Of a DNA stretch of 33,265 nucleotides, positions 18,096 to 25,942 are shown in pieces; within the stretch, counting starts at the first letter, position 1, and each line of letters begins with the position of its first letter. The notes below the pieces were generated by a model. It saw only the letters and a list, made by a program, of their open reading frames with translations. It was not told the origin of the DNA and made no database searches. Source of the stretch: Kiritimatiellia bacterium (GTDB lineage: Bacteria; Verrucomicrobiota; Kiritimatiellia; RFP12; UBA1067); assembly GCA_017403825.1 (NCBI GenBank), contig JAFRDO010000071.1, forward strand, positions 1-33,265, given 5' to 3'. The translations under genes and the position numbers were made by a program.

Positions 18096-19110
18096 CGATT
18101 CCGTAACGGAAATAGCCGGTCGATTCGGAATCTCCGTCCGCATAGAGGTAGAAGTTGTTGGGGGTTCCACTTGCACCGATAATGTAGGGATCTGCGGCGA
18201 ACAGGCTGTTCGTCGCCCAGTTGGAGGTGAGCATGGCGAAGTCGAGTTCCACGCGGGTTGTCGGCTTGACCGTGTAGCCAGTATCAAGGAACACGCTCCT
18301 TGCTGAAACGGCAGAAAGTGTATTTCGGGGCGTATGGAGGTAGGGATCGTCCGGCGACTCCGTCACATCGCCGCCAGCCGTGCAGGCCCCGTCGATTTCA
18401 CCTTGGACGAAGCGGCCCGGCCGACATAGATCCTTGAATCCCGCCACGCCGCCCTTCACATGCGGAACGAGATCCATCACAAGGTTCTCAGGAGCCGATC
18501 CACCTTCATAGAACTTCAGCCTGTACACCCTCATTTTGGAGGGATAGGCGAACACGTTTTCTTTCCCGCTGGTCTTTATGCCATAGATGCCGGAGTTCCG
18601 GTAGCATCGGCCGAAAAGCGCAAGCGGAACGCTGGAGCGATGGTTGCCCAGGAAAGACGGGTAGGAATGCGACCCAACCATCCTGTCGCCCGTCCACACC
18701 TGAAATTGGTTGGTCGATAGCGTGTAGTCCATGACGATCACATGACGGTTGGTATCTGCCGCATATACGTTCTTCCCGCTGCGCAAAGCCGAAATCGACG
18801 ATTCATAAACCCCGTTCGTGTGCGTGTAGATGGAGAACCTCACATTACTCGCCGAACCGCCAAGGTAGATGGAACATTCGATGTTATCCTTGTAGCCGGT
18901 CACATTTCCATTGTAAGAGCTGAGCATCTGCTTGTCCAGCCCGATCTCCATCATTTGAAAATCAAGTTCAATCCTCGAGTTCGTGCACACGCAATAGCCG
19001 GTGTTGAGATACTGTGTGCCATCCGATTCGATATAGGCATCCTCGCCGAACGCAGCTGGTGCTACGGCCATCGCGGCGGCGGCAAACATGGCACTGATGA
19101 GTTTTTCCAT
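18082..19110 (-). CDS. LamG-repeat surface protein, 5' part (truncated at G8 tract)
   Basis: As read, a 342-residue protein: signal peptide (about 1-22, ending AAFGED), LamG-like repeat 1 (about 23-240, starting AYIESDGTQYLNTGY and ending VPHVKGGVAGFKDL), and the first half of repeat 2 (SVFLDTGYTVKPTTRVELDF). It stops at 18082 right after a run of G codons, while the same domain continues in another frame (16761-18095). An AGGAG site precedes the ATG at 19110; an in-frame ATG 12 codons earlier lacks one. Repeats of this type probably bind carbohydrate or hold surface assemblies; the ligand is unknown. It sits 32 bp after the tannase-GH28 gene in the same operon. Confidence 0.8.
   Translation of the reverse strand: MEKLISAMFAAAAMAVAPAAFGEDAYIESDGTQYLNTGYCVCTNSRIELDFQMMEIGLDKQMLSSYNGNVTGYKDNIECSIYLGGSASNVRFSIYTHTNGVYESSISALRSGKNVYAADTNRHVIVMDYTLSTNQFQVWTGDRMVGSHSYPSFLGNHRSSVPLALFGRCYRNSGIYGIKTSGKENVFAYPSKMRVYRLKFYEGGSAPENLVMDLVPHVKGGVAGFKDLCRPGRFVQGEIDGACTAGGDVTESPDDPYLHTPRNTLSAVSARSVFLDTGYTVKPTTRVELDFAMLTSNWATNSLFAADPYIIGASGTPNNFYLYADGDSESTGYFRYGIGGGG
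18089..18096 (-). repeat. G8 homopolymer at the frameshift point
   Basis: Eight G in the coding strand. With eight, translation runs GGG-GGG-GGT-GGC-TAA and stops. With seven, it reads GGG-GGG-GTG-GCT-AAC and stays open for a further 445 codons. Confidence 0.95.
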
Positions 19111-19142
19111 GGCGTTTTCTCCTTTGTTTGGCAAATCCCTTG

Positions 19143-22076
19143 TCACTTTCGGTCGTTCATTGAAGATCCCGCGTCAACCAGCGGCTGGGGCGCATCGTGA
19201 ACTGCAAACGCCCGGGTCAGCTCCGGATCCGCATCTGCGTCCCACGCAAGCGAGCAGCGGCGGAACGCTACGTCGTCCGCCTGCTGTATGCGAAAGGCGC
19301 CGTTGCGGTCGCAGGCGAGCATGCCGGCCTCGCTGTCGGACGGCACCTTACCGGGAGCGCGCACGACCCTGAACGCACAATCCGAGAATTCGACGCCGCG
19401 CGCGCGCGTGATGCCGTTGCCGGCCACAAAGCACGGAGCGAAGAACTCGGCGTCTATGCCGCTGAAGCGAATGTTCTCAAGCTTCGCCCGCGAGCTGGGG
19501 TAGCCGGCGACCACCAGCACCGCGCTCGCCGCGTTCCTGATCGAGATCCGCTCAAAGGTGACGTCAGAGATGTCAACGCCCCTAACCTCTACCTTGCCTT
19601 TAGACTTCACGTAACAGCACTGCACGTGAATGCCGCGTCCGGCGCGCTCGATCTTCATGTCTGAGACCTTCACGTCGCGGATCGCGCCATTGCCCACGCC
19701 CACGCGCACGCCGCTGGACGAAACGCGACAGACGATGTTCGAGACGCGGACGTTTTCGCACACCTTCGTCTTGTCCTTCAGGTGCCCCGGCGCACCGCGT
19801 ATGGCGATGGCGTCGTCGCCGGTGGTGATGTCGCAGTCGCCTATCCTCACATTGCGGCAAGAATCGACGTCAAAGCCGTCCGTGTTGAATCCGCGAATGT
19901 TGTTTCGCACCGTCACGCCGCCGACAGTAACGTCGGCACAGCCGTAGAAAAGGCAGCTCCAGCAGCTCATGTCCCGGAACGTGACGTCGCGCACTGTCAC
20001 GCCCTCGCACTCGACGAATACGATCTCCTGTCCGGGACGGCCCATGTTCTTGCGTCCGCCGCGCACCTCGCAACATCCGTCGCGCCAGCAGATCGCGCCG
20101 TAACGGGAAGGCTTTTCCTCAAGGAAGGCGCGCCCGTTGCCGTCGATTGCACCCCGCCCGGTGATCGAGACATTGCGCCGTTCGATGGCGAGGATCAAAT
20201 GCTTCGCGCTCCACCCCTCACGCGGGCTGCTGAAGTTCTGCGGATAGGCGTCGTCGGCGTTATAGTCGCCGAGGTCGGGACTCCCGATGAGCGTAGCCCC
20301 TTCTTGCAGGTGAAGTTCCGTGTTGTCGCCGAGAAAGAGCGAGCCTGTCAGGTAGTTGCCGGGTGGCACCACCACGCGTCCGCCCGTCTTTGCGCAAGCA
20401 TCGAGCGCCCGCTGCAACGCCGCCGTATCCTTGACGCTTCCGTTTCCAACCGCACCGAACGACTTCACGTCGTATGTCATCTTTTTCGTCTCAAGACACA
20501 TTTCGTCTATCAGAGGAACGCTGCGCTTCACCTGCCTGACGTTCCACTTCCCCGCCGAGTCCTTGACATAGAGGCCTGGATAGGCCGCAATCGGCATGTC
20601 GAGTTTCTTGGACTTCCACGCGGAGTCAAGCATCTCGGGAGGCTGTCCGTTTTCGCACCACAGCACCAGCAGCCTGCGCGCCCTGACGCCGCTCGGCGTT
20701 CCTGTCATCGCGCGACCCTTGCCGCCGCCATGCGCACAGCCGGGAATGCAGAAGAGGCGGAACCACCTTTTCGTCGCCTCGAGTCCGCCGCTGCGCTCGC
20801 ACACGCGCTCGTAGTATTCGACGATGGGCCCGGGCGGCACGGTCTGGTCCTCCCAGCCGAGGGACATCATGATCTTGCCGCCGCGCTTCCTGAACGCATC
20901 GAGATCCGGCGAACAGGCGTTGAACTCTGGCGCCCGCTCGCGCAGGTACATGTCGATTTCCTTCCAGCCGACTTCCGCCCACCTTTCCGCGCCAATTCCC
21001 TTCTCCATCAAGTAGAATTTCAGCGAGACAAGGCCATGCCATTCCATGTTCTTTCCAAGATACGAACCAGGAGCGTAGCCGCTGAAGTAGCACTTCCCGT
21101 CGTGCATGAGCGGCATGTAGAGCGACTTGAGCTGCGCGATCTTGTCGTCCTTCGCGAGCGACGGACACTTCTCCGCCGCAAGCGCGAGGAACCCGTCGAT
21201 CTCAGCCGCGTCAAAACGGGCATCGGCGAGGATACGCCCTGCGTATGGCGCAGGATCCGTCTTCGCACGATAGCGCACCGCCGCATCCGCGACCTCCTGC
21301 ATCTCGCCCGCAGTGAAGAGCGACTTGCCTGTAGCGTCATGAGTCTGCCGCCACAGATGCCAAGCGGCTATTTCGTTCACTGCGGCATTGTTGTCCGGCA
21401 GGCTCACGAGAAAACCATCGTAGTCCTCTGGATAGCGGATAGCCTCGCTCATCGCCTGACGCCCGCCCGTCGATCCACCGGCGAAATACGCCTTGTTCGC
21501 CGGTCTTCCATAGAACGCCTCGACTATGCGCTTGCCGTAAACGGTCATGAGATGCGTCGCCCGCCAGTGGAAATCACGCAAAATTGCGGGAGACCATACT
21601 ACATCGGGCGATTCTACTCCCTTGCCGGCCACCGAACTCGTGCCGAGGTCCGTAGTGACGGCAGCGGTGCCAGCAGCCAGATAACCTTGCAACGCACGGA
21701 TCGAGCCGGCCCTGCCGCTGTTGCCCTGGCCCCACAGGCGTCCGTCCCACTTCTCCGGGAGCGGAAGCTCGGCGCGGCACTTGATGTCGCTGCCCTCCTC
21801 GGGCGACAGCGAAAAGTCCACGCGGACGAACGCGTCCTTCAGCTCGACTTTCTCCTTTTCCTCCGCACGCCACATTTCCAGGGGATCTTTCCCTTCCGGT
21901 TCTGCCTTCGTGTGCAAAGTGACCTTCAGCGAGGCGACGGTCCCATCCTTCACCGCCATCACGCGCTCGATGCGCTGCTCCAGGTCGCCCGCACTGCCGC
22001 CGCTTGCTTCGCATGAAGGACATGCCAGCACGGCGGCAATGAAGAATGCTGCCGCAAGCAAACGGTTCAACTTCAT
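19143..22076 (-). CDS. Tannase/feruloyl esterase - GH28 polygalacturonase-like fusion
   Basis: A 977-residue secreted fusion with a signal peptide, perhaps a lipoprotein (VLAC, Cys19). Residues about 30-520 are a tannase/feruloyl-esterase domain: nucleophile S202 in AGGSTGGRQ, D410 in GWEDQ, H449 in GCAHGGG. The CS-D-HC cysteines next to Ser and His are missing. Residues about 535-960 are a right-handed beta-helix of glycoside hydrolase family 28, starting YDVKSFGAVGNG. It keeps N731-T-D (NTDGFD) and G753-D-D (GDDAIAIRG), but the GHG and RIK motifs are not preserved (SSGVRVGVGNG). A pectin-like substrate with ester groups is suggested. The start at 22076 has AGGGGG upstream, 11 nt after the previous stop; an ATG at 22091 overlapping that stop (ATGA) is an alternative. 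Confidence 0.88.
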   Translation of the reverse strand: MKLNRLLAAAFFIAAVLACPSCEASGGSAGDLEQRIERVMAVKDGTVASLKVTLHTKAEPEGKDPLEMWRAEEKEKVELKDAFVRVDFSLSPEEGSDIKCRAELPLPEKWDGRLWGQGNSGRAGSIRALQGYLAAGTAAVTTDLGTSSVAGKGVESPDVVWSPAILRDFHWRATHLMTVYGKRIVEAFYGRPANKAYFAGGSTGGRQAMSEAIRYPEDYDGFLVSLPDNNAAVNEIAAWHLWRQTHDATGKSLFTAGEMQEVADAAVRYRAKTDPAPYAGRILADARFDAAEIDGFLALAAEKCPSLAKDDKIAQLKSLYMPLMHDGKCYFSGYAPGSYLGKNMEWHGLVSLKFYLMEKGIGAERWAEVGWKEIDMYLRERAPEFNACSPDLDAFRKRGGKIMMSLGWEDQTVPPGPIVEYYERVCERSGGLEATKRWFRLFCIPGCAHGGGKGRAMTGTPSGVRARRLLVLWCENGQPPEMLDSAWKSKKLDMPIAAYPGLYVKDSAGKWNVRQVKRSVPLIDEMCLETKKMTYDVKSFGAVGNGSVKDTAALQRALDACAKTGGRVVVPPGNYLTGSLFLGDNTELHLQEGATLIGSPDLGDYNADDAYPQNFSSPREGWSAKHLILAIERRNVSITGRGAIDGNGRAFLEEKPSRYGAICWRDGCCEVRGGRKNMGRPGQEIVFVECEGVTVRDVTFRDMSCWSCLFYGCADVTVGGVTVRNNIRGFNTDGFDVDSCRNVRIGDCDITTGDDAIAIRGAPGHLKDKTKVCENVRVSNIVCRVSSSGVRVGVGNGAIRDVKVSDMKIERAGRGIHVQCCYVKSKGKVEVRGVDISDVTFERISIRNAASAVLVVAGYPSSRAKLENIRFSGIDAEFFAPCFVAGNGITRARGVEFSDCAFRVVRAPGKVPSDSEAGMLACDRNGAFRIQQADDVAFRRCSLAWDADADPELTRAFAVHDAPQPLVDAGSSMNDRK

Positions 22077-22087
22077 CTCGCCCCCTT

Positions 22088-24265
22088 TCATTTCGCCTTC
22101 GCGAGCGGACGCAGCACCACGACCTTGGTGCGGTCCTTGAGGTAGTTGCTGTTGCGGCCATGCAGAAGTCCGTCGAATAGCGACTTCCTCAGACAACCAT
22201 TGGTGCGACCGAGGACGGATGCCGCCTCCGCTCCGTCACCCGAAACGTGAAGCATCTGCGCGTGGCCGTCCTTGAGCGTATCGCCCACGTACAGCACCAC
22301 ATGGCAACGGCCGGGTTTCTTTTTCTTCGGCGAGGGGTGATCGGTCATGAACGCCACTACATCGCCCGGCTCGATGATGGACCACATCTTCTTCATCTCG
22401 CCCCAGAACCGCTTCTGCTCCGGATCCTTGCGGCAGTCGTACTCGAACATCACGATGCCGGGGGGCGGCGTCTCCACGAGATTCGAGACTGTCGTAGTGG
22501 CCGGATCGCACAGGCTATAGCCAATCGAGTTGAGATAGACGTCGTTCACGAACGAAACAGGCGTCTGGTAGATCGTATGAGCCGGACCCGCCGCCTCTGG
22601 CGGCTCGCCGTACTTCGGCACATAACCCAGCGCCTCGGCCACCGCGCCTGTCGGCGCCGCCTGCACAAACTCGCGCTTGCGGTAATACGCGAACGCCGTC
22701 GCCACCACCGCCTTCTCACGCGCAATGAAATCCTCCACGGACGGAAGCGCCGCCGGCCTAAGCGCCACGAAAAGGTCCTTTGCCAGCAGCGACGCCACCT
22801 CATCCTCCGTAACCCAACGGATGCCCTGCGGCGTCATCTCCTCCAGTCCGTCCCGGCCCTTCACCCAGAGGCGGAATTCCTTCGGCCTGGAGAGCCCGCG
22901 GCTCACGACCACCACATCCCCCTCCATCAGCTGGCGCGCGTGCGGATCGCGGTTGCGCACCATGCGCGGCGGATTCTTCGACCTGCGCCCGCCCGCCCAG
23001 CCGGCCACGCGGCAATCGGGCAGATTCGTGACGTTGTGGATGTTCGCCTCGGCCCATGCGCGCGCCACGGCGGCGGAAATGCGGCGCGGCACCACTTCCG
23101 TCACAAGCGTGTTGGACGGGATGTCAGCCGCCGTGCCGCCCGTCGCGACGACCTTGCTTCCCGCCGGAGCCGTCACCTTCACGCACCACTTGAGCGTCCG
23201 CTTCTCGCCCGGCGCCAGCGGCACATCCCAATTCAGTCGGGAGTTATGAGTTGAGAGTTGGTTGTTGGCGAACGGCAGTGCGGTATAGGAAACAAGCGCA
23301 CACCCCTCCGGCACCTTTTCGCTCACCGGCACCGTGTAGGGGACCTTGGAGAAGTTCTGGAGCGTGATAGAGTAGTTCAACTCGCCACCAGTCACCACGC
23401 TGCCATAAGGCCCGACGTCCACGCAGCGGTCGATCCGGAGGCGCGGATGCAGATAGCGCGCCTTTGCGCTTTCCGAAAGCGGATACTTCTCCGCCGGGAG
23501 ATCCAGCGGACGGAACGCCATGATCTTCGTGTGCGTCGTCATGGATGGCCCGTGGAAGAAACAAGCGTCAAAATCGTCGAGACGGATCGTGCCGCTCTTC
23601 TCCACCTGATCGTAACCGCCGTTCTCGAACTGGTACTTCGCGCCGCCGGAATGCATCACCATCGGATGCCCGTCGCCCGCCACGTCGCCCACGTACATGA
23701 GCGCATGGCCGCCGCCATCGACTTGACCAGTCTTGGGATCCTGCTTGATGTTGCTGTACACGAGGACGTCGCCAGGCTCCAGAAGCGAACGCAAGCGCAT
23801 CATCTCAGGCTCATACTTCGACCCGTCGGGGTCAAGCCGCTTGTCGTAGTCGAACACGACGCAATCCTGGGGACGCGTGGTGAGGACGATGGTTACGGAC
23901 GTATCGGAAGCGCCGGAAAGCTTGTAGCCGATGGCGTTGTAGTACGTCTCGTAGGGGAAGGACGAGCAGACGGTGTAGTAGGTGCTGTCGGGCGTCGCAT
24001 CCTCTGGCGTACATTCCTTGTTGCGGCGCGAATATGCCAGCCAGCCCACGTCTTTGTACAAGGCGCTTACCACGAGCGGCACGGAACCGTACTGCACGCA
24101 GTCGGCCTTAAGGTAGTAGGCATATGCCGTCTCTAGGATGGCCTTCCGCCGCACTGCCCTGTCGGTCCAATTTATCGCGCCACAGCCGGACGGCGCAGGC
24201 GGATCGATCCCCGCCGTCGCCACCATCGCAACGCCAGCAAAAAACAAAACTGCGAATTTCTTCAT
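22088..24265 (-). CDS. Secreted protein with two NlpC/P60-like domains, second one inactive
   Basis: A 725-residue protein with a signal peptide (about 1-18). Domain 1 (about 35-255) has the papain-like NlpC/P60 pattern: C100 in TVCSSF, LEPGDVLVY (164 region), H187 in GGHALMYVGD, H205. A DUF11-like beta domain follows (about 278-395, VDVGPYGSVVTGGELNYSI), then an SH3-like stretch (about 400-505). Domain 2 (about 510-720) repeats domain 1 (SFVNDVYLNSIGY, IEPGDVVAF, H655 in CHVVLYVGD, H673), but the catalytic Cys position is Pro569, so it should be inactive. NlpC/P60 enzymes cut peptidoglycan stem peptides or related amide bonds. A heptamer-like insertion encodes residues 334-345. The gene lies 33 bp after the DUF1080 gene and 11 bp before the tannase-GH28 gene. 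Confidence 0.78.
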   Translation of the reverse strand: MKKFAVLFFAGVAMVATAGIDPPAPSGCGAINWTDRAVRRKAILETAYAYYLKADCVQYGSVPLVVSALYKDVGWLAYSRRNKECTPEDATPDSTYYTVCSSFPYETYYNAIGYKLSGASDTSVTIVLTTRPQDCVVFDYDKRLDPDGSKYEPEMMRLRSLLEPGDVLVYSNIKQDPKTGQVDGGGHALMYVGDVAGDGHPMVMHSGGAKYQFENGGYDQVEKSGTIRLDDFDACFFHGPSMTTHTKIMAFRPLDLPAEKYPLSESAKARYLHPRLRIDRCVDVGPYGSVVTGGELNYSITLQNFSKVPYTVPVSEKVPEGCALVSYTALPFANNQLSTHNSRLNWDVPLAPGEKRTLKWCVKVTAPAGSKVVATGGTAADIPSNTLVTEVVPRRISAAVARAWAEANIHNVTNLPDCRVAGWAGGRRSKNPPRMVRNRDPHARQLMEGDVVVVSRGLSRPKEFRLWVKGRDGLEEMTPQGIRWVTEDEVASLLAKDLFVALRPAALPSVEDFIAREKAVVATAFAYYRKREFVQAAPTGAVAEALGYVPKYGEPPEAAGPAHTIYQTPVSFVNDVYLNSIGYSLCDPATTTVSNLVETPPPGIVMFEYDCRKDPEQKRFWGEMKKMWSIIEPGDVVAFMTDHPSPKKKKPGRCHVVLYVGDTLKDGHAQMLHVSGDGAEAASVLGRTNGCLRKSLFDGLLHGRNSNYLKDRTKVVVLRPLAKAK
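23241..23268. repeat. Degenerate heptamer repeat inside a coding region
   Basis: The plus strand reads GAGTTAT-GAGTTGA-GAGTTGG-TTGTTGG, four imperfect 7-bp units. On the coding strand it gives the low-complexity peptide NNQLSTHNSRLN in the linker domain of the NlpC/P60-like protein. The base content is unlike the GC-rich surroundings. Confidence 0.6.
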
Positions 24266-24298
24266 TTAATGCCCCCTCTGTCGAAGAACTTATGATTG

Positions 24299-25942
24299 CT
24301 ATTTCAGGATTGGCGTGAGTACCATGTTGCGGAAAGAGGCGTTAGAGTGGTCGCCCTGAAGCAGGATCGGCCCCGGAACCGTCTCATTTGAATCCACTGC
24401 CGCCGGCGTGACGCCGGCGATCGGCTTGTTGTCGATGATCTTCACGCCGTTCAGCGTCACGGTAAGATGCCGCCTGTAAAGCGTTACATCCACATGCTGC
24501 CATTCTCCGGCCGGCTTCTCCGCCGAGACGGAAGGTACAATCAAACTGTAGAGTGCACCCATCGTGTGCCCGTCAGGCTTACGTCCGTAGGAATCCCGCA
24601 CCTGAATCTCATAGCGCCCTCTCAAGTACACTCCAGAGTTGCAGTTCTTCGGCACGAGCACATCGTAGGACAGGTCGAAATCGAAGAAATCCGCGCGTTT
24701 CGTCATAAGGTGCGTAGTACCTGCACCGCCACGAACCGTCTTGTCCGGGTCAATTCCCGTGTCATTAGTCAGCACGCCATCCTTCATTGACCACCCCATC
24801 CGCGCCTTGGGATCGGTGGCCACCCATCCGTCCATCCCGTCTGCAAAAAGGTCGACCTTCTCACCCCGCTCAGCCTTGACCGGATCGGGAATGTCTGCCG
24901 ACGCCTCTGGCAGCTCCCGGATGAAAATATTGCGGAACTCTATAGGATCGCCATGGCACTGCAGCTCGATGCGGTCAATGAGCGGAATTGGGTAATCGGG
25001 CCGTTTCGAGTACTCGTATTTTACGTTGTCGACAACCTTCACGCCGTTGAGCCATACCGTAACGAGGTCGCCGACCATCTTGATCCGACAACGGTTCCAA
25101 TCACCGATCCGGCGGTCCTGACGCGAAGCCGCGCTCGAAAAAGCCTTTGTGTTGTTGTAGAGTCCGCCCGATCCGAGTCCGCCCCACGTGGAAGGATCCC
25201 AAATCTGAATCTGCGCAAGACCCCGCAGGTAGAACCCCGAATCGCCATGGGTGCGCAGCAATCTCCAGTCAGCCTGAAACTCAAAATTCCCATAGTCCTT
25301 TGCCGTCGCAAGCGAGTAGCCGCCGGGGAGTCCATCGAAGAACAGCGCCCCATCGCGCACATGCCAGTGTTCGCGCATAGAGACATCTGCCTTCTGCTGC
25401 ATCTCCTTCATCAACGAAGGCGCGGCAGCGCGACGGACGCCAGGCACATTGAAGCCACCTTCCTTCGTCACCCCCTTCCAGCCCGAAAGGTCTTGCCCGT
25501 TGAACAGTTCAATGAAACCATCCGGCGCTGCGATCCGTCCGTCTGAGGCGAGAGAATAGTCGGCCCCCACGAACTTGACGCGCACGTTGCGCGCCCCAGG
25601 CCTAAGCCATTTGACCCAGTTGCGTGGCTCGACCCGCTTCTTTGATTTCGAAAGGACCCCATCCGTAAGCACCGTGGAGCCTTCCTTCAGCTGCCGCACC
25701 TCCGTGAACACCCACCGCGGCATTCCCTTCATCCAGCGATTCGTGTAAACGCCATCTGGATATTCGTAGCGGATGATGAAATATTCACCCGGCGCATTCT
25801 GCGGCAGAGTGCCGTCAAACTCCGTGAATCCGTCAGCGTGGCATGGAGGAGAATCCAGTCCTGCCGCCGGAAGAGCCGCGCCGGTCTCGACCGCCGTTGC
25901 CGAAAATGCCGCCGCCAATGCAACAACACGCCATTCTCTCAT
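24299..25942 (-). CDS. Double DUF1080 protein (3-keto-glycoside hydrolase family), secreted
   Basis: A 547-residue protein with a signal peptide (about 1-22) and an N-terminal beta domain (to about 135) of unclear type. Two DUF1080 / 3-keto-disaccharide hydrolase domains follow: about 140-345 (DGFIELFNGQDLSGWKG, GDSGFYLRG, NRCRIKMVGDLVTVWLNG) and about 362-547 (KVDLFADGMDGWV, NSGVYLRGRYEIQVRD, WQHVDVTLYRRHLTVTLNG). Proteins of this family cleave glycosides whose sugar has first been oxidised at C3. That pairs well with the upstream Gfo/Idh oxidoreductase, whose stop codon overlaps this start (ATGA), a sign of translational coupling. Both products are exported. Whether both DUF1080 copies are catalytic cannot be told from sequence. 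Confidence 0.87.
   Translation of the reverse strand: MREWRVVALAAAFSATAVETGAALPAAGLDSPPCHADGFTEFDGTLPQNAPGEYFIIRYEYPDGVYTNRWMKGMPRWVFTEVRQLKEGSTVLTDGVLSKSKKRVEPRNWVKWLRPGARNVRVKFVGADYSLASDGRIAAPDGFIELFNGQDLSGWKGVTKEGGFNVPGVRRAAAPSLMKEMQQKADVSMREHWHVRDGALFFDGLPGGYSLATAKDYGNFEFQADWRLLRTHGDSGFYLRGLAQIQIWDPSTWGGLGSGGLYNNTKAFSSAASRQDRRIGDWNRCRIKMVGDLVTVWLNGVKVVDNVKYEYSKRPDYPIPLIDRIELQCHGDPIEFRNIFIRELPEASADIPDPVKAERGEKVDLFADGMDGWVATDPKARMGWSMKDGVLTNDTGIDPDKTVRGGAGTTHLMTKRADFFDFDLSYDVLVPKNCNSGVYLRGRYEIQVRDSYGRKPDGHTMGALYSLIVPSVSAEKPAGEWQHVDVTLYRRHLTVTLNGVKIIDNKPIAGVTPAAVDSNETVPGPILLQGDHSNASFRNMVLTPILK

Noticed and set aside
19782..22016. A 744-codon plus-strand frame opposite the tannase-GH28 gene
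   Set aside because: Same reasons: antisense shadow of a well-supported fusion gene.
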